From Armatimonadota bacterium (GTDB lineage: Bacteria; Armatimonadota; Fimbriimonadia; Fimbriimonadales; Fimbriimonadaceae), in the NCBI GenBank assembly GCA_018268375.1, contig JAFDWS010000006.1, forward strand, positions 124,001 to 188,000: a stretch of 64,000 nt of DNA, written 5' to 3'. Both the position numbers and the translations under genes were made by a program. Shown here in pieces: positions 26,848-34,991 of this stretch. The notes under the pieces were generated by a model. That model saw only the letters and a program-made list of their open reading frames with translations, ran no database searches and was not told the origin of the DNA. The number at the start of each line of letters is the position of its first letter. The stretch's first letter is position 1.

Positions 26848-29184
26848 TCAACCTTCTACAGGATCGATGTGGACGACCTGCTCGACCTTGGCGAGGTCTT
26901 CCAGTTGCTTCGCATCCAACGTGCCGAAGACCAGCTTGAAGCGCTCGTCCTTGTCCTCGACCTTGAGGCCAGCCCTCTTCAGTGCTGCCAGGGTCTTGTC
27001 GTCGAGTTCAGACACCAAGACCTGGACGGCGACTTCTCCCTTGGACTTGAGAAGCTCTTTATCGACCTTGATTGTCGCCTTGACGGTTCCAGCCTTGATT
27101 TGTCGGTTGAGTTCATCAAGGGATTCGCCCGCTTGCTGCTTTTCGAACGCCTCCTTCCTTGCTTTGCCAAGGCTTGGGCTCGCCGGCTGGCTTTGTGGCG
27201 CCTGCCCACGGTAGAGACCGTTGCTGCCTCCGCCGCCTAAGCCTGCGCCGCCAAAGCCGCCACCACCAACTGCGCCTGAGCTCAGGGTCTTAGTCCGACC
27301 CCCGAACCCAGACATGTCGCGGCCCATGTCCATGTCGACGCCGTCTGTCATCTCGACCGGCACGTTGACGGTGCGTTGCTTACCGCCGACGTTGACCACC
27401 TTCTGCTCGACCGCGACGAAGGACGTGTAGGCGGTCATGATCCCGTACTTGAGACCAATGTCGGTGATCGCTTGCACCGTCGCAGAGCGCTGTTGCTCGT
27501 CAGGTTTGCGCGCTTGGGCCATCCAGTCTTTCCGGGTGAGGTCCTCAACAGCTCGCCGCGCCCAAAGAGAGGTGACTCCGTCGCCAGCATTGCTCTTGGT
27601 GAAGTCGAGCAAGATCTCCCGTGACCAACTGCCCGCCCCGGTCCGGCCGCTGATCGTGACAGAGCCTTTGCCCGGCTGCAAGTAGCGCCCGGTGACGATC
27701 ACGGGCTTGCCACTAAAGAGGTCTTCTGGATGCGATGGAGAGACGTCCGTCACTTGCACGCCCTGAAAATCCAGGCTCACATCGGTCAGCACCGGAGTCT
27801 GGGTGCGCTTGACGAACCGTTGCACAGCAGCATCGGCCTTGTCGGCAAGGGTCACGGTCTCTGAGCCGCCACGGCCTTCCACGCTCATCGCGTCGATCAA
27901 GAAGTTGTTGACTCCATTGCCGATGCCGAACGTGAACATCCTGGCGTTCTGCCGGTACTTCTGAATGCGGTCGAGGATCTCGAACTCGTTGCCAACAAAC
28001 CCGTCGGTGTTGAAGACCACGAGCTTGACCCGACCGCCTTCCGCCGGTTTAGACAGTGCCATCTCGATCGCAGGCATGAACTCCGTCCCTCCGTTCGCCT
28101 CGAGCGACTTCACTCTTGCCTTCGCCTCGTTGAGGTTTTCAGAAGTGTTGGGACGGGCGGCCGACCAGAGTGCATGAGCGCCATTGCTGAAGCTGATGAC
28201 GTTGAACGTGTCCGTCGGCCGCAGGAGGTCGATGAGGGCCAGCGTCAGTTCCTTTGACTTTTCGATCGGAAAGCCGCTTTGGCTACCGCTTTGGTCCATC
28301 ACAAAGAGAACCTCGCGCGGCCGGACGACGTCGGGCGCGACGTTCTTCGGTGGGTTGAGGACCAAGCAGAACGATCCGCTCCCGTCGGAGTTCGCATGGG
28401 AGACCACCTGCTCCTTGATGCCGGCTGCCTTGAGCTTGTATCGCAAGATGAAGTCCCGGTTGGGGATCTCATCGGCCCTCTTCAAATTGATGAATGCTTC
28501 GTTACCGCCGTTCTTCCGAATGTCGACTTGGTGGAGCACAGACTGCACGGTGTCCAACTCCGCTCCCGCATCCAAATGGACATTCATGCTGACTGTCGTT
28601 CCCGTCCGCATGTCCTTCGCAACGTAAGGCGGCGAGACTTTGCCCGGGTCCGGCGTCGTGGCGGGCAAGTAGCGCGGGCCGACCACCATGGGGAAATTGA
28701 ACTCGTACTGCCCGTCTTCGTACTTGAGGGTCTCGACATAGCTGACCTCGACCTCGACGGTCGCGCCAGGGAGGATGTTGGCCACGTTCTGGGTGAACAC
28801 GTTCGGGCGCTCTTGGTCGAGCAAGCTGGCCACCTGGCCGTTCGCCTTTGCGGCCTCATAAATCCGCCGGGCTTCGTCGCGCTTGCGCATCTGGCCGACG
28901 ACGATCCTGCCCGCCACGTTCATGCGCATGCGGTCGACTGCAGCGTTCTGGGACATGGGGAACGTGTAGACCGCCTCGATCGGCGTTCGGCTCGGATTCT
29001 CGAAGGTCTGGACAATAGTCACCCGGGCGCTGATCCCGGCGATGTCCACGTTCACATTGGTCTTCTTCAGGGGAACCAGCATGCCTGGCTTCCCGTCCTT
29101 GCCGATCACCGTGAGCTGTCCGGGGTCGGCGCCCTCTTGCATTGGCGGTGCGAACAAAAGCGCACTCAACAAAGTCGCAATCAT
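26848..29184 (-). CDS. Secreted VIT plus von Willebrand factor A domain protein
   Basis: A 778-residue exported protein. After a short signal peptide comes a VIT domain (about 30-160; FENPSRTPIEAVYTFPMSQN and MRKRDEARRIYEAAKANGQV). A VWA domain follows (about 290-460) with MIDAS motif DQSGSQSG and ANGGTEFMPAI. The second half has a Gly-rich low-complexity linker (GGGGFGGAGLGGGG) and ends with VEDKDERFKLVFGTLDAKQL, reminiscent of an inhibitor_I9-like fold. This architecture is known from inter-alpha-trypsin-inhibitor heavy chains and bacterial surface proteins of uncertain role, possibly adhesion or protein binding. GGAGAAG upstream is a good SD. Confidence 0.88.
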   Translation of the reverse strand: MIATLLSALLFAPPMQEGADPGQLTVIGKDGKPGMLVPLKKTNVNVDIAGISARVTIVQTFENPSRTPIEAVYTFPMSQNAAVDRMRMNVAGRIVVGQMRKRDEARRIYEAAKANGQVASLLDQERPNVFTQNVANILPGATVEVEVSYVETLKYEDGQYEFNFPMVVGPRYLPATTPDPGKVSPPYVAKDMRTGTTVSMNVHLDAGAELDTVQSVLHQVDIRKNGGNEAFINLKRADEIPNRDFILRYKLKAAGIKEQVVSHANSDGSGSFCLVLNPPKNVAPDVVRPREVLFVMDQSGSQSGFPIEKSKELTLALIDLLRPTDTFNVISFSNGAHALWSAARPNTSENLNEAKARVKSLEANGGTEFMPAIEMALSKPAEGGRVKLVVFNTDGFVGNEFEILDRIQKYRQNARMFTFGIGNGVNNFLIDAMSVEGRGGSETVTLADKADAAVQRFVKRTQTPVLTDVSLDFQGVQVTDVSPSHPEDLFSGKPVIVTGRYLQPGKGSVTISGRTGAGSWSREILLDFTKSNAGDGVTSLWARRAVEDLTRKDWMAQARKPDEQQRSATVQAITDIGLKYGIMTAYTSFVAVEQKVVNVGGKQRTVNVPVEMTDGVDMDMGRDMSGFGGRTKTLSSGAVGGGGFGGAGLGGGGSNGLYRGQAPQSQPASPSLGKARKEAFEKQQAGESLDELNRQIKAGTVKATIKVDKELLKSKGEVAVQVLVSELDDKTLAALKRAGLKVEDKDERFKLVFGTLDAKQLEDLAKVEQVVHIDPVEG

Positions 29185-29295
29185 CTGTCTTCTCCGAGGG
29201 GTCGGACGTCTCGGCTTTCCCCACGGTTACGGAGGGGCTTGGACAGGAACTGGTTTCGCAACCCGGACTCCCTCCACTAGTGCCAGAATCGCGTC

Positions 29296-31215
29296 GTGAT
29301 CGCCACCATCTTCGCCGCGTCACTGTTGGCCCCCTTCACAGAGACCCGGGTCTACACGTTGCACAAGTTCATGCAACCGATCGGCCGGGAGACGGACACG
29401 ATCGAAGGCAAGGGGTCGAGCGTCGAGACTAAGATCGCCTTTTCCTTCACCGACCGCGGTTCTCCTGCGAAATGCACAGCGCGGTTCCTCGCGGATGGTC
29501 ACCACACAGGCCAAAGCCTCCTGATCCAAGGAACTGTGGCTCGGTTCGTAAAGATCGACAACGAGGCGATGGTTTCCAACGGCAAGGTCACGTTCAGGGT
29601 CGGCAAGGCCGCTACCGAGACTGCCCCATTGCCGGCTCACTATGCGTTGGTCAGCGGCTATGCGCCGGTCGGCATGCAGGGGGAAATGGTGAAGGCCTGG
29701 ATTCAGGCGGGGAGGCCAGCATCGCTACCGACGTTCCCGAAAGGGGCAGTGTCGCTGAAGCAGACCGCGACCGACGCCTTCACCCTTTCCGGCAAGCCTC
29801 TCAAGCTGAAGCGCATCGTCGTAAGGGGCCTTCTTTGGGGCATTGAGACACTGTGGACGGACGAGCATGACGACCTCGTTGCCGTCATGACCCGCGACGC
29901 AGAATTCGACCACTTCGAGGCCGTCGCCGAACGCTACGAGCCTTTGTTGAACCAATTTGCAGGACTTGCAGGCAAGGATTCGACCGAGGAACTGGCCCGT
30001 GTTTCCAAAGGAGCTTTCACGATCCCCAAGAAGCCCGTCGCGTTCGTCGGCGGACGGCTGTTCGCCGCGACCGGAGACGAATCGATTGAAGACTCTGTGG
30101 TTCTCGTGAAAGGCGGGAGGATTGTCGCCGCGGGGCCACGCTCACAGGTGAGCGTTCCGGCAGATGCCCAGGTGATTGACACGAAGGGCTGCACTGTAAT
30201 GCCTGGACTCTGGGACATGCACGCCCACTACGAGCAAGCGGAATGGGGGCCGGTCTATTTGGCGGCGGGCGTCACCTCGGTTCGAGACTGTGGGAACGTG
30301 TTCGAGTTCATCACCAGCGTGCGTGACGCGATCGCCAAGGGCAGAGGGATCGGCCCCCGTCTCTTTTTGGCCGGGATCGTGGATGGCGACAGCCCGGTCG
30401 CACTCGGCGTCCAGCGCGTCAACAATGCCGACGATGCCATGAAGTGGGTGAAGCGCTACCACGATGCGGGCTTCTTGCAGATGAAGATCTATAGCTCAGT
30501 CAAACCTGGGGTTGTCAAAGCCGTCTGCGAGGAAGCGCACAAAGTTGGCATGACGGTGACCGGCCACATTCCTGACGGCATGACGATCCACGACGGGCTG
30601 GCGGCGGGGATGGACATGGTCAACCACATTGACTACCTCATGGATCTGGCGGGAAAGCCGGACGCCCTTGCCGAGCAGTTGCGGGAAATGCAAGAGAGGG
30701 GCACGGTCTACGATCCAACGGTCGCGCTGACAGAGCTGTTTCTGCACGACTCTTCGATCCCCCAGACCTCCGTGGAGCCTGGCATCGCCAAGGTGGCACC
30801 AGAGTTGCACGACACGCTGATTTCGTTGGCTGCTGGCGGGCCGCCTGCGCGGGCAAAGTTCCTGGACTCTGCCATGGACGTCCTTCGTCAACTCATCAAG
30901 TCCGGCGTGACCGTGGTCGCGGGAACCGACCAGTCCGTCCCTGGCCACAGCCTCCACCGCGAAATCGAGCTTTATGTCAAGGCGGGCATGACGCCCGCGC
31001 AAGCGATCCGCTCCGCGACCTCGGTGCCCGCGAAAGCCCTCAAACAGGACAAGGAGCTTGGCACGCTGGAGGCCGGGAAAATGGCCGATCTGATCGTCGT
31101 CGAAGGCGACCCTCTCGCCCACATTGAGGACACGAGACGAGTGCGGACAGTGATGGCGAACGGACGGCTGTACGATCCGGGACGGTTATGGAAACTGGCG
31201 GGTTTCCAGCCTTAG
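29296..31215 (+). CDS. Secreted amidohydrolase (imidazolonepropionase-like) with a long N-terminal extension
   Basis: A 639-residue protein. The first 240 or so residues have a short export signal and a beta-rich region without recognised family (FMQPIGRETDTIEGKGSSVE). From about 245 it is an amidohydrolase: FVGGRLFAATGDESIEDSVV, the metal-binding MPGLWDMHAHYE, a likely carbamylated-Lys strand FLQMKIYSSVKP, the His strands VTGHIPDG and MVNHIDYLM, and the catalytic Asp in VAGTDQSVPGHS. It probably hydrolyses a cyclic amide or dipeptide-like substrate. The start is GTG, with CAGAAT 6 nt upstream. Confidence 0.85.
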   Translation: MIATIFAASLLAPFTETRVYTLHKFMQPIGRETDTIEGKGSSVETKIAFSFTDRGSPAKCTARFLADGHHTGQSLLIQGTVARFVKIDNEAMVSNGKVTFRVGKAATETAPLPAHYALVSGYAPVGMQGEMVKAWIQAGRPASLPTFPKGAVSLKQTATDAFTLSGKPLKLKRIVVRGLLWGIETLWTDEHDDLVAVMTRDAEFDHFEAVAERYEPLLNQFAGLAGKDSTEELARVSKGAFTIPKKPVAFVGGRLFAATGDESIEDSVVLVKGGRIVAAGPRSQVSVPADAQVIDTKGCTVMPGLWDMHAHYEQAEWGPVYLAAGVTSVRDCGNVFEFITSVRDAIAKGRGIGPRLFLAGIVDGDSPVALGVQRVNNADDAMKWVKRYHDAGFLQMKIYSSVKPGVVKAVCEEAHKVGMTVTGHIPDGMTIHDGLAAGMDMVNHIDYLMDLAGKPDALAEQLREMQERGTVYDPTVALTELFLHDSSIPQTSVEPGIAKVAPELHDTLISLAAGGPPARAKFLDSAMDVLRQLIKSGVTVVAGTDQSVPGHSLHREIELYVKAGMTPAQAIRSATSVPAKALKQDKELGTLEAGKMADLIVVEGDPLAHIEDTRRVRTVMANGRLYDPGRLWKLAGFQP

Positions 31216-31259
31216 GGGCTCAGGCTAACGATTCACGAGGTATTCCTAAGAAACCCCGC

Positions 31260-31265
31260 TATAAT
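31260..31265 (+). promoter_or_regulatory. Consensus -10 box TATAAT upstream of the PEP-CTERM gene
   Basis: A perfect TATAAT 42 nt before the ATG at 31308. Unlike the leaderless set, this gene has a leader with an SD. The -35 is not clear. Confidence 0.6.
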
Positions 31266-31307
31266 ACGGGCATCGCATTCGCCATTAAGAATGCGGAGAG
31301 GATCCGA

Positions 31308-32114
31308 ATGAATAGAAGACTCGCTTTGCTTGCCTTGGCGCTCACCGGCGCCAGCGCAGCCTTCGCTCAAGTCCAGGGCCCCTTTGGTTACTGGATGTCC
31401 GCAGGCAACACCAACAATCTCGCCCGCTATGACGGTGGGGCCGTTCAGGTTTTCAACACCTCAGGTGGCCAGGATTATCCGATCGCGGTCAGCGGCGACG
31501 TCCGAACCGCTGCCTCGGGCCAGTTCGACTCTAGCGACCACGGAGGGCAGTACGACCTCAACGGTAACTGGACGGGTGTGAACTACTTTAATCTTCCCAG
31601 TAGCCCGAACTTCGATGTGCTCGCTTACGACGGCACGACGGACGGCAGCCGGAACTACTACATGAACTACGGCAACTTCGGCGGGGTCTGGGCCACAGAC
31701 CGCGACTGGGGCAATTCCACCATGCTGTTCCGCCTCGGTGGCTTTGGTGACCGCCTCGGCATCACCTATGACGTCCAAAAGCAGAGCCTTTGGGTTTCGG
31801 GGTGGAACAGTGGAAAGGTCGAGGAATACGACTTCAACGGCAATCTGTTGTCGTCCTTCGACTCCCAACTCGGGGGCTCGATCACTTGTCTGGCCATGGA
31901 CTACTCGGACAACACCCTGTGGATGGGCCAGCAAGGCAACGGCGGCAAGTTCTATAACTTTGACCGTGGCGGCAACTTCCTGGGCGCCTTCCAAGACAAT
32001 ACTTTGGCCGGACTCAACACCCTCGGTGGAGAGTTCAACGTCGTGCCTGAGCCTGCGACGATGGTCGCGCTAAGCGTTGGCCTCTTGGCTCTCGCCCGCA
32101 AGCGACGCAAGTAA
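31308..32114 (+). CDS. PEP-CTERM sorting-domain protein
   Basis: A 268-residue exported protein. The signal peptide is ALLALALTGASAAFAQ. The body is Gly/Asn/Asp-rich and strand-forming (YDVQKQSLWVSGWNSGKVEE, CLAMDYSDNTLWMGQQGNGG), possibly a propeller. The C-terminus has VPEPATM, a hydrophobic segment (VALSVGLLALA) and a basic RKRRK tail, the sorting signal recognised by exosortase. The protein is therefore processed at the envelope of a cell that makes exopolysaccharide. GGAGAGGAT before the ATG is a good SD. A strong hairpin follows. Confidence 0.88.
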   Translation: MNRRLALLALALTGASAAFAQVQGPFGYWMSAGNTNNLARYDGGAVQVFNTSGGQDYPIAVSGDVRTAASGQFDSSDHGGQYDLNGNWTGVNYFNLPSSPNFDVLAYDGTTDGSRNYYMNYGNFGGVWATDRDWGNSTMLFRLGGFGDRLGITYDVQKQSLWVSGWNSGKVEEYDFNGNLLSSFDSQLGGSITCLAMDYSDNTLWMGQQGNGGKFYNFDRGGNFLGAFQDNTLAGLNTLGGEFNVVPEPATMVALSVGLLALARKRRK

Positions 32115-32124
32115 ATTCACTTAC

Positions 32125-32152
32125 GGACTGGGGGAGCATGCTCCTCCAGTCC
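32125..32152 (+). terminator. Strong hairpin after the PEP-CTERM gene
   Basis: A 12-bp stem (GGACTGGGGGAG with CTCCTCCAGTCC, one G-U) around CATG, 10 nt after the stop. There is no T-run, so it may terminate poorly or act as a 3' stabiliser. Confidence 0.6.
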
Positions 32153-32165
32153 AAGATTCCCTTGC

Positions 32166-32171
32166 TACAAT
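32166..32171 (+). promoter_or_regulatory. Candidate -10 box TACAAT, 7 nt before the ATG at 32179
   Basis: It overlaps an in-frame upstream ATG (32170), which favours the second ATG (32179) as the real, leaderless start. Confidence 0.45.
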
Positions 32172-32178
32172 GACTGCC

Positions 32179-33627
32179 ATGCGTCGTTGTTTGCTCCTTT
32201 GTTCTGCTTTCATCAGCCTTGCCGCCCAGGCGCAGTACACAGGTCTCTACCCCGACGGCATCGACGTCAGCCGCGCCAAGATGCCGGGGGAGCGGGCGCT
32301 TCCCTTCCAAATCCAGGCTGATCCCCCAAGCACTCCACCCCCGCTCGGCCCGGTGCGCTGCGTGGCCGAATATGAGCCGATGGACGCGATCATCATCGCC
32401 TGGGAAGGAACGACTGCACAAAACAACATTCTTGCCGCAATGGCCAAGGAGTTCACGAGCGTGGACGGCAACGCCAATGTGTGGGTCATGGTCGACACGA
32501 GCGGCGAGCAAAGCCTAGTCGACAGTCAACTACAAGCAAGTGGCGTGAATATGAGCCGTGTACGGTATTTCATCGACACGACCGATACGATTTGGTGCCG
32601 CGACTATGGCCCTCGCTACGTTTACCAAGGCAATTGCCGGGCGATCGTCAAGCACACGTATAACCGCAACCGCCCGAACGACAACCTCCTTTCGCTGTTC
32701 CTCGGTGGCGCCCTCGGTCAGTCGGTCTATCAAATCCCCCTCATTCACGGAGGCGGTAATTACCATTTGGACGCCCTTGGCCGGAGTTGGGCGACGCGCC
32801 TGACCGATAACGAGAACCCGACCAAGACCGAGAGCCAGATCGTCGCTCTTTGGAAGCGCTACCAAAACTGTCAGACCACGATGACCGATCCGTTCTCGAC
32901 CACGATCGACAGCACACAACACATCGACATGTGGATGCAGATCGTGGGGGACAACACGGTCGTGATCAGTGACTGGCCGCAGGAGCCCGGCAGCGCCCAG
33001 GACAATATTTGCGACACGACCGCCGCCTCAATGCAGGCGCTTGGTTACACCGTGTTCCGCGTTCCTGCCTTCCGAAGCGGCGGCACTCATTACACCTACA
33101 CGAACATCGTGATTTGTAACGGCGTGGCCATCGTGCCCTCCTATACTGTTGGCAGCTACAACGCCGAGGCGCTTGCCACATGGCAAGCCGCGCTCCCCGG
33201 CAAACGGGTCGTCCAGATGAACTGCCAAGCCCTCGTAACGTCGGCGGGTGTCGTCCATTGCATCGTGATGCACGTGCCCAAGTTCAAGGGATCGAATGGA
33301 GCGCCACTCGCTTATTGCGCCTATCCTAACGGCGGAGAGAAGTTTGTTCCAGGACAGCACGTCACGGTGCGCTGGGCGGCGGACGATGATGTCGCGGTAA
33401 CGAGCGTCGACGTACTACTATCAACTGATGGCGGGGCGAACTACTCAACGGTCGCGGGGGGCATCGCATCGACGGGCTCGTACGACTGGACGGTACCGTC
33501 GGTCTATTCGCCAGCTTGTCGCATAAAGGTCGTGGCCCACGATGCGGACACAAACGGTGGCGAGGACGTGAGTGACCGCGCGTTCGCCATCGTGCGCGGT
33601 GCCAATGGAAGTGGAGTCGGCGAATGA
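32179..33627 (+). CDS. Secreted agmatine deiminase/porphyromonas-type PAD family enzyme with C-terminal Ig-like domain
   Basis: A 482-residue exported guanidino-modifying enzyme (signal peptide CLLLCSAFISLAAQAQ). The catalytic domain has DTIWCRDYGPRY, His190 in IHGGGNYHLD, His248-Ile-Asp250 in STQHIDMW, and the nucleophilic Cys361 in GVVHCIVMHVP, the complete PAD_porph set. Residues from about 380 (YPNGGEKFVPGQHVTVRW to GSYDWTVPSVYS) form a fibronectin/Kre9-like module. Agmatine deiminases are usually cytosolic, so export suggests citrullination of peptides or extracellular agmatine use. An ATG at 32170 is the alternative start. It overlaps the next gene by 4 nt. Confidence 0.88.
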   Translation: MRRCLLLCSAFISLAAQAQYTGLYPDGIDVSRAKMPGERALPFQIQADPPSTPPPLGPVRCVAEYEPMDAIIIAWEGTTAQNNILAAMAKEFTSVDGNANVWVMVDTSGEQSLVDSQLQASGVNMSRVRYFIDTTDTIWCRDYGPRYVYQGNCRAIVKHTYNRNRPNDNLLSLFLGGALGQSVYQIPLIHGGGNYHLDALGRSWATRLTDNENPTKTESQIVALWKRYQNCQTTMTDPFSTTIDSTQHIDMWMQIVGDNTVVISDWPQEPGSAQDNICDTTAASMQALGYTVFRVPAFRSGGTHYTYTNIVICNGVAIVPSYTVGSYNAEALATWQAALPGKRVVQMNCQALVTSAGVVHCIVMHVPKFKGSNGAPLAYCAYPNGGEKFVPGQHVTVRWAADDDVAVTSVDVLLSTDGGANYSTVAGGIASTGSYDWTVPSVYSPACRIKVVAHDADTNGGEDVSDRAFAIVRGANGSGVGE

Positions 33628-34178
33628 CACCCGTGCTTCTCTGCTTTGCTCTCCATGCCCGTGACATCAATCTCAATTTCTTTCAGTCCAAGCCGCTGAC
33701 CGTGGCACGACTCAAGAGCGCCAAATCGAAGGATGTTGAAGACCTGGTCTTTTCGGCGTGCTTTGAAATCCTGAACAAGGCGAAGGATGAAAAGAAGGTG
33801 TTCGCGAAGCTGCCGCAGGGGATGCGCGCCGTCTATACGTCGATGCTGCTCGAGAACGAGGTCAACAACGGCGGTTTCTTCCAGTTCTTTTGGAACTCCA
33901 GCGGCATATACGCTCAGGAAGCAGTCGCCGGACTTCAGCTACTGGGCGCGAAGAAGACCGAAGGGCTCTTGAAGAGCGCGATCCTCACTTTCAAGAAGGA
34001 CTTTCCTAACGGCCTTGACCCGAGCAAGCGCGGAGACATTCCCGAGTACAAACTCCAAGAGAACTCGTCGCACCTTTCTCGATTTGACGACGCCTTCTAC
34101 AAGGGCACAGATGACTTGAGCAAGCTGAGGATCCGCTACATCCGAGCGCATCCGGCGGAATGCTGTCCCGGCGCCTAG
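33624..34178 (+). CDS. DUF4375 (DMP19-like) protein
   Basis: A 184-residue protein with the family's signature LPQGMRAVYTSMLLENEVNN followed by GGFFQFFWNSSG. DUF4375 proteins are uncharacterised, but many sit near toxin/immunity or regulatory genes. A weak hydrophobic start (TPVLLCFALHA) could be a signal peptide, which would be unusual for the family. ATGA overlap with the deiminase gene indicates coupled translation. The TAG stop directly abuts the stop of the convergent PhyH gene. Confidence 0.75.
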   Translation: MTPVLLCFALHARDINLNFFQSKPLTVARLKSAKSKDVEDLVFSACFEILNKAKDEKKVFAKLPQGMRAVYTSMLLENEVNNGGFFQFFWNSSGIYAQEAVAGLQLLGAKKTEGLLKSAILTFKKDFPNGLDPSKRGDIPEYKLQENSSHLSRFDDAFYKGTDDLSKLRIRYIRAHPAECCPGA

Positions 34179-34937
34179 TCAGACGTTCGCTAACTCACGT
34201 GTCGCGTAGTGGTTCCATCCGCGCAGCACAAGCCGTTCGTTCGGGTGCGTGCAACCGGGCTCCACGTCGTCGTCACCCGCGTGCATTTGCACCAACACCG
34301 TCTTCCTCACCTGGTTCGAGCGGTTCGGCATCGAGCCGTGGACCAGGCAATAGTGGAAGAACAAAACATCACCAGGCTCTGCCTCGAGCGGCGTGGCCCC
34401 CTCGATCGGAAAGTCGCGGAGCAGGCGCTCGGTGCCTCCCATCGCCCCTTCCATGCGACCCTCCTTGTGCGAGCCGGGATAAACCCGAAGACAGCCCATC
34501 TCGTCGGTGGCATGCGAGACATGGACGATCGCGGCGAGCATGGTGTCCTTGAGGGTCGGGAAGTAGCCCCAGTCTTGGTGCATAGGAAATGGGGCTCCTT
34601 GCTCGGCCGGCTTCTGGAAGAGCTTCGAGTGGTGCAGCACGATATCCGGGCCGAGATGCTCTCCGGCAGCTTCAAGGAACGCATCGTCGAGGAAAGCTCG
34701 TAGCCAGGCGGCTGAATACTGTTGCACGTTGTGGGTGTGGAGCACCACCGTGCCCGCAGCGCCCATCTTCTCCATTTCTGGCCCCGCCCAACGGGCGTTG
34801 ACGTCTTCCCCACTGGCGACGATCTGAGCGACGATCCGGTCAAAGTCCTTCTGCATGGCCGCGAGCTGGTCTCCCGTGAAGATGCGTCTGGCCATGTAGT
34901 AGCCGTTCTGGCTGAAGAAGTCGCGCGGCGAGGACAT
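34179..34937 (-). CDS. Phytanoyl-CoA dioxygenase (PhyH) family protein
   Basis: A 252-residue Fe(II)/2-oxoglutarate-dependent oxygenase. The jelly-roll metal site is His120-Gln-Asp122 in MHQDWGYFP, with the distal His in CLVHGSMPNRS and the 2-oxoglutarate Arg region in SNQVRKTVLVQ. LRVYPGSHKEGRME is also typical. The substrate is unknown; bacterial members hydroxylate diverse small molecules. The ATG at 34937 was chosen because TACAAT sits 7 nt upstream; an ATG at 34946 lies inside that box. Confidence 0.88.
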   Translation of the reverse strand: MSSPRDFFSQNGYYMARRIFTGDQLAAMQKDFDRIVAQIVASGEDVNARWAGPEMEKMGAAGTVVLHTHNVQQYSAAWLRAFLDDAFLEAAGEHLGPDIVLHHSKLFQKPAEQGAPFPMHQDWGYFPTLKDTMLAAIVHVSHATDEMGCLRVYPGSHKEGRMEGAMGGTERLLRDFPIEGATPLEAEPGDVLFFHYCLVHGSMPNRSNQVRKTVLVQMHAGDDDVEPGCTHPNERLVLRGWNHYATRELANV

Positions 34938-34944
34938 CGCGACC

Positions 34945-34950
34945 ATTGTA
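34945..34950 (-). promoter_or_regulatory. Candidate -10 box TACAAT, 7 nt before the PhyH gene
   Basis: Leaderless spacing to the ATG at 34937. It overlaps the -35 of the divergent beta-helix gene promoter, so the two promoters may compete. Confidence 0.5.
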
Positions 34951-34974
34951 CGGCGGCGGGGGCATTGATATACT
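34946..34974 (+). promoter_or_regulatory. Sigma70-type promoter TTGTAC-N17-TATACT for the beta-helix gene
   Basis: -35 TTGTAC (34946-34951) and -10 TATACT (34969-34974) have ideal 17-nt spacing. The expected transcript begins about 10 nt before the ATG at 34992. Confidence 0.65.
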
Positions 34975-34991
34975 GAGTTCAGGGTTTTGAG

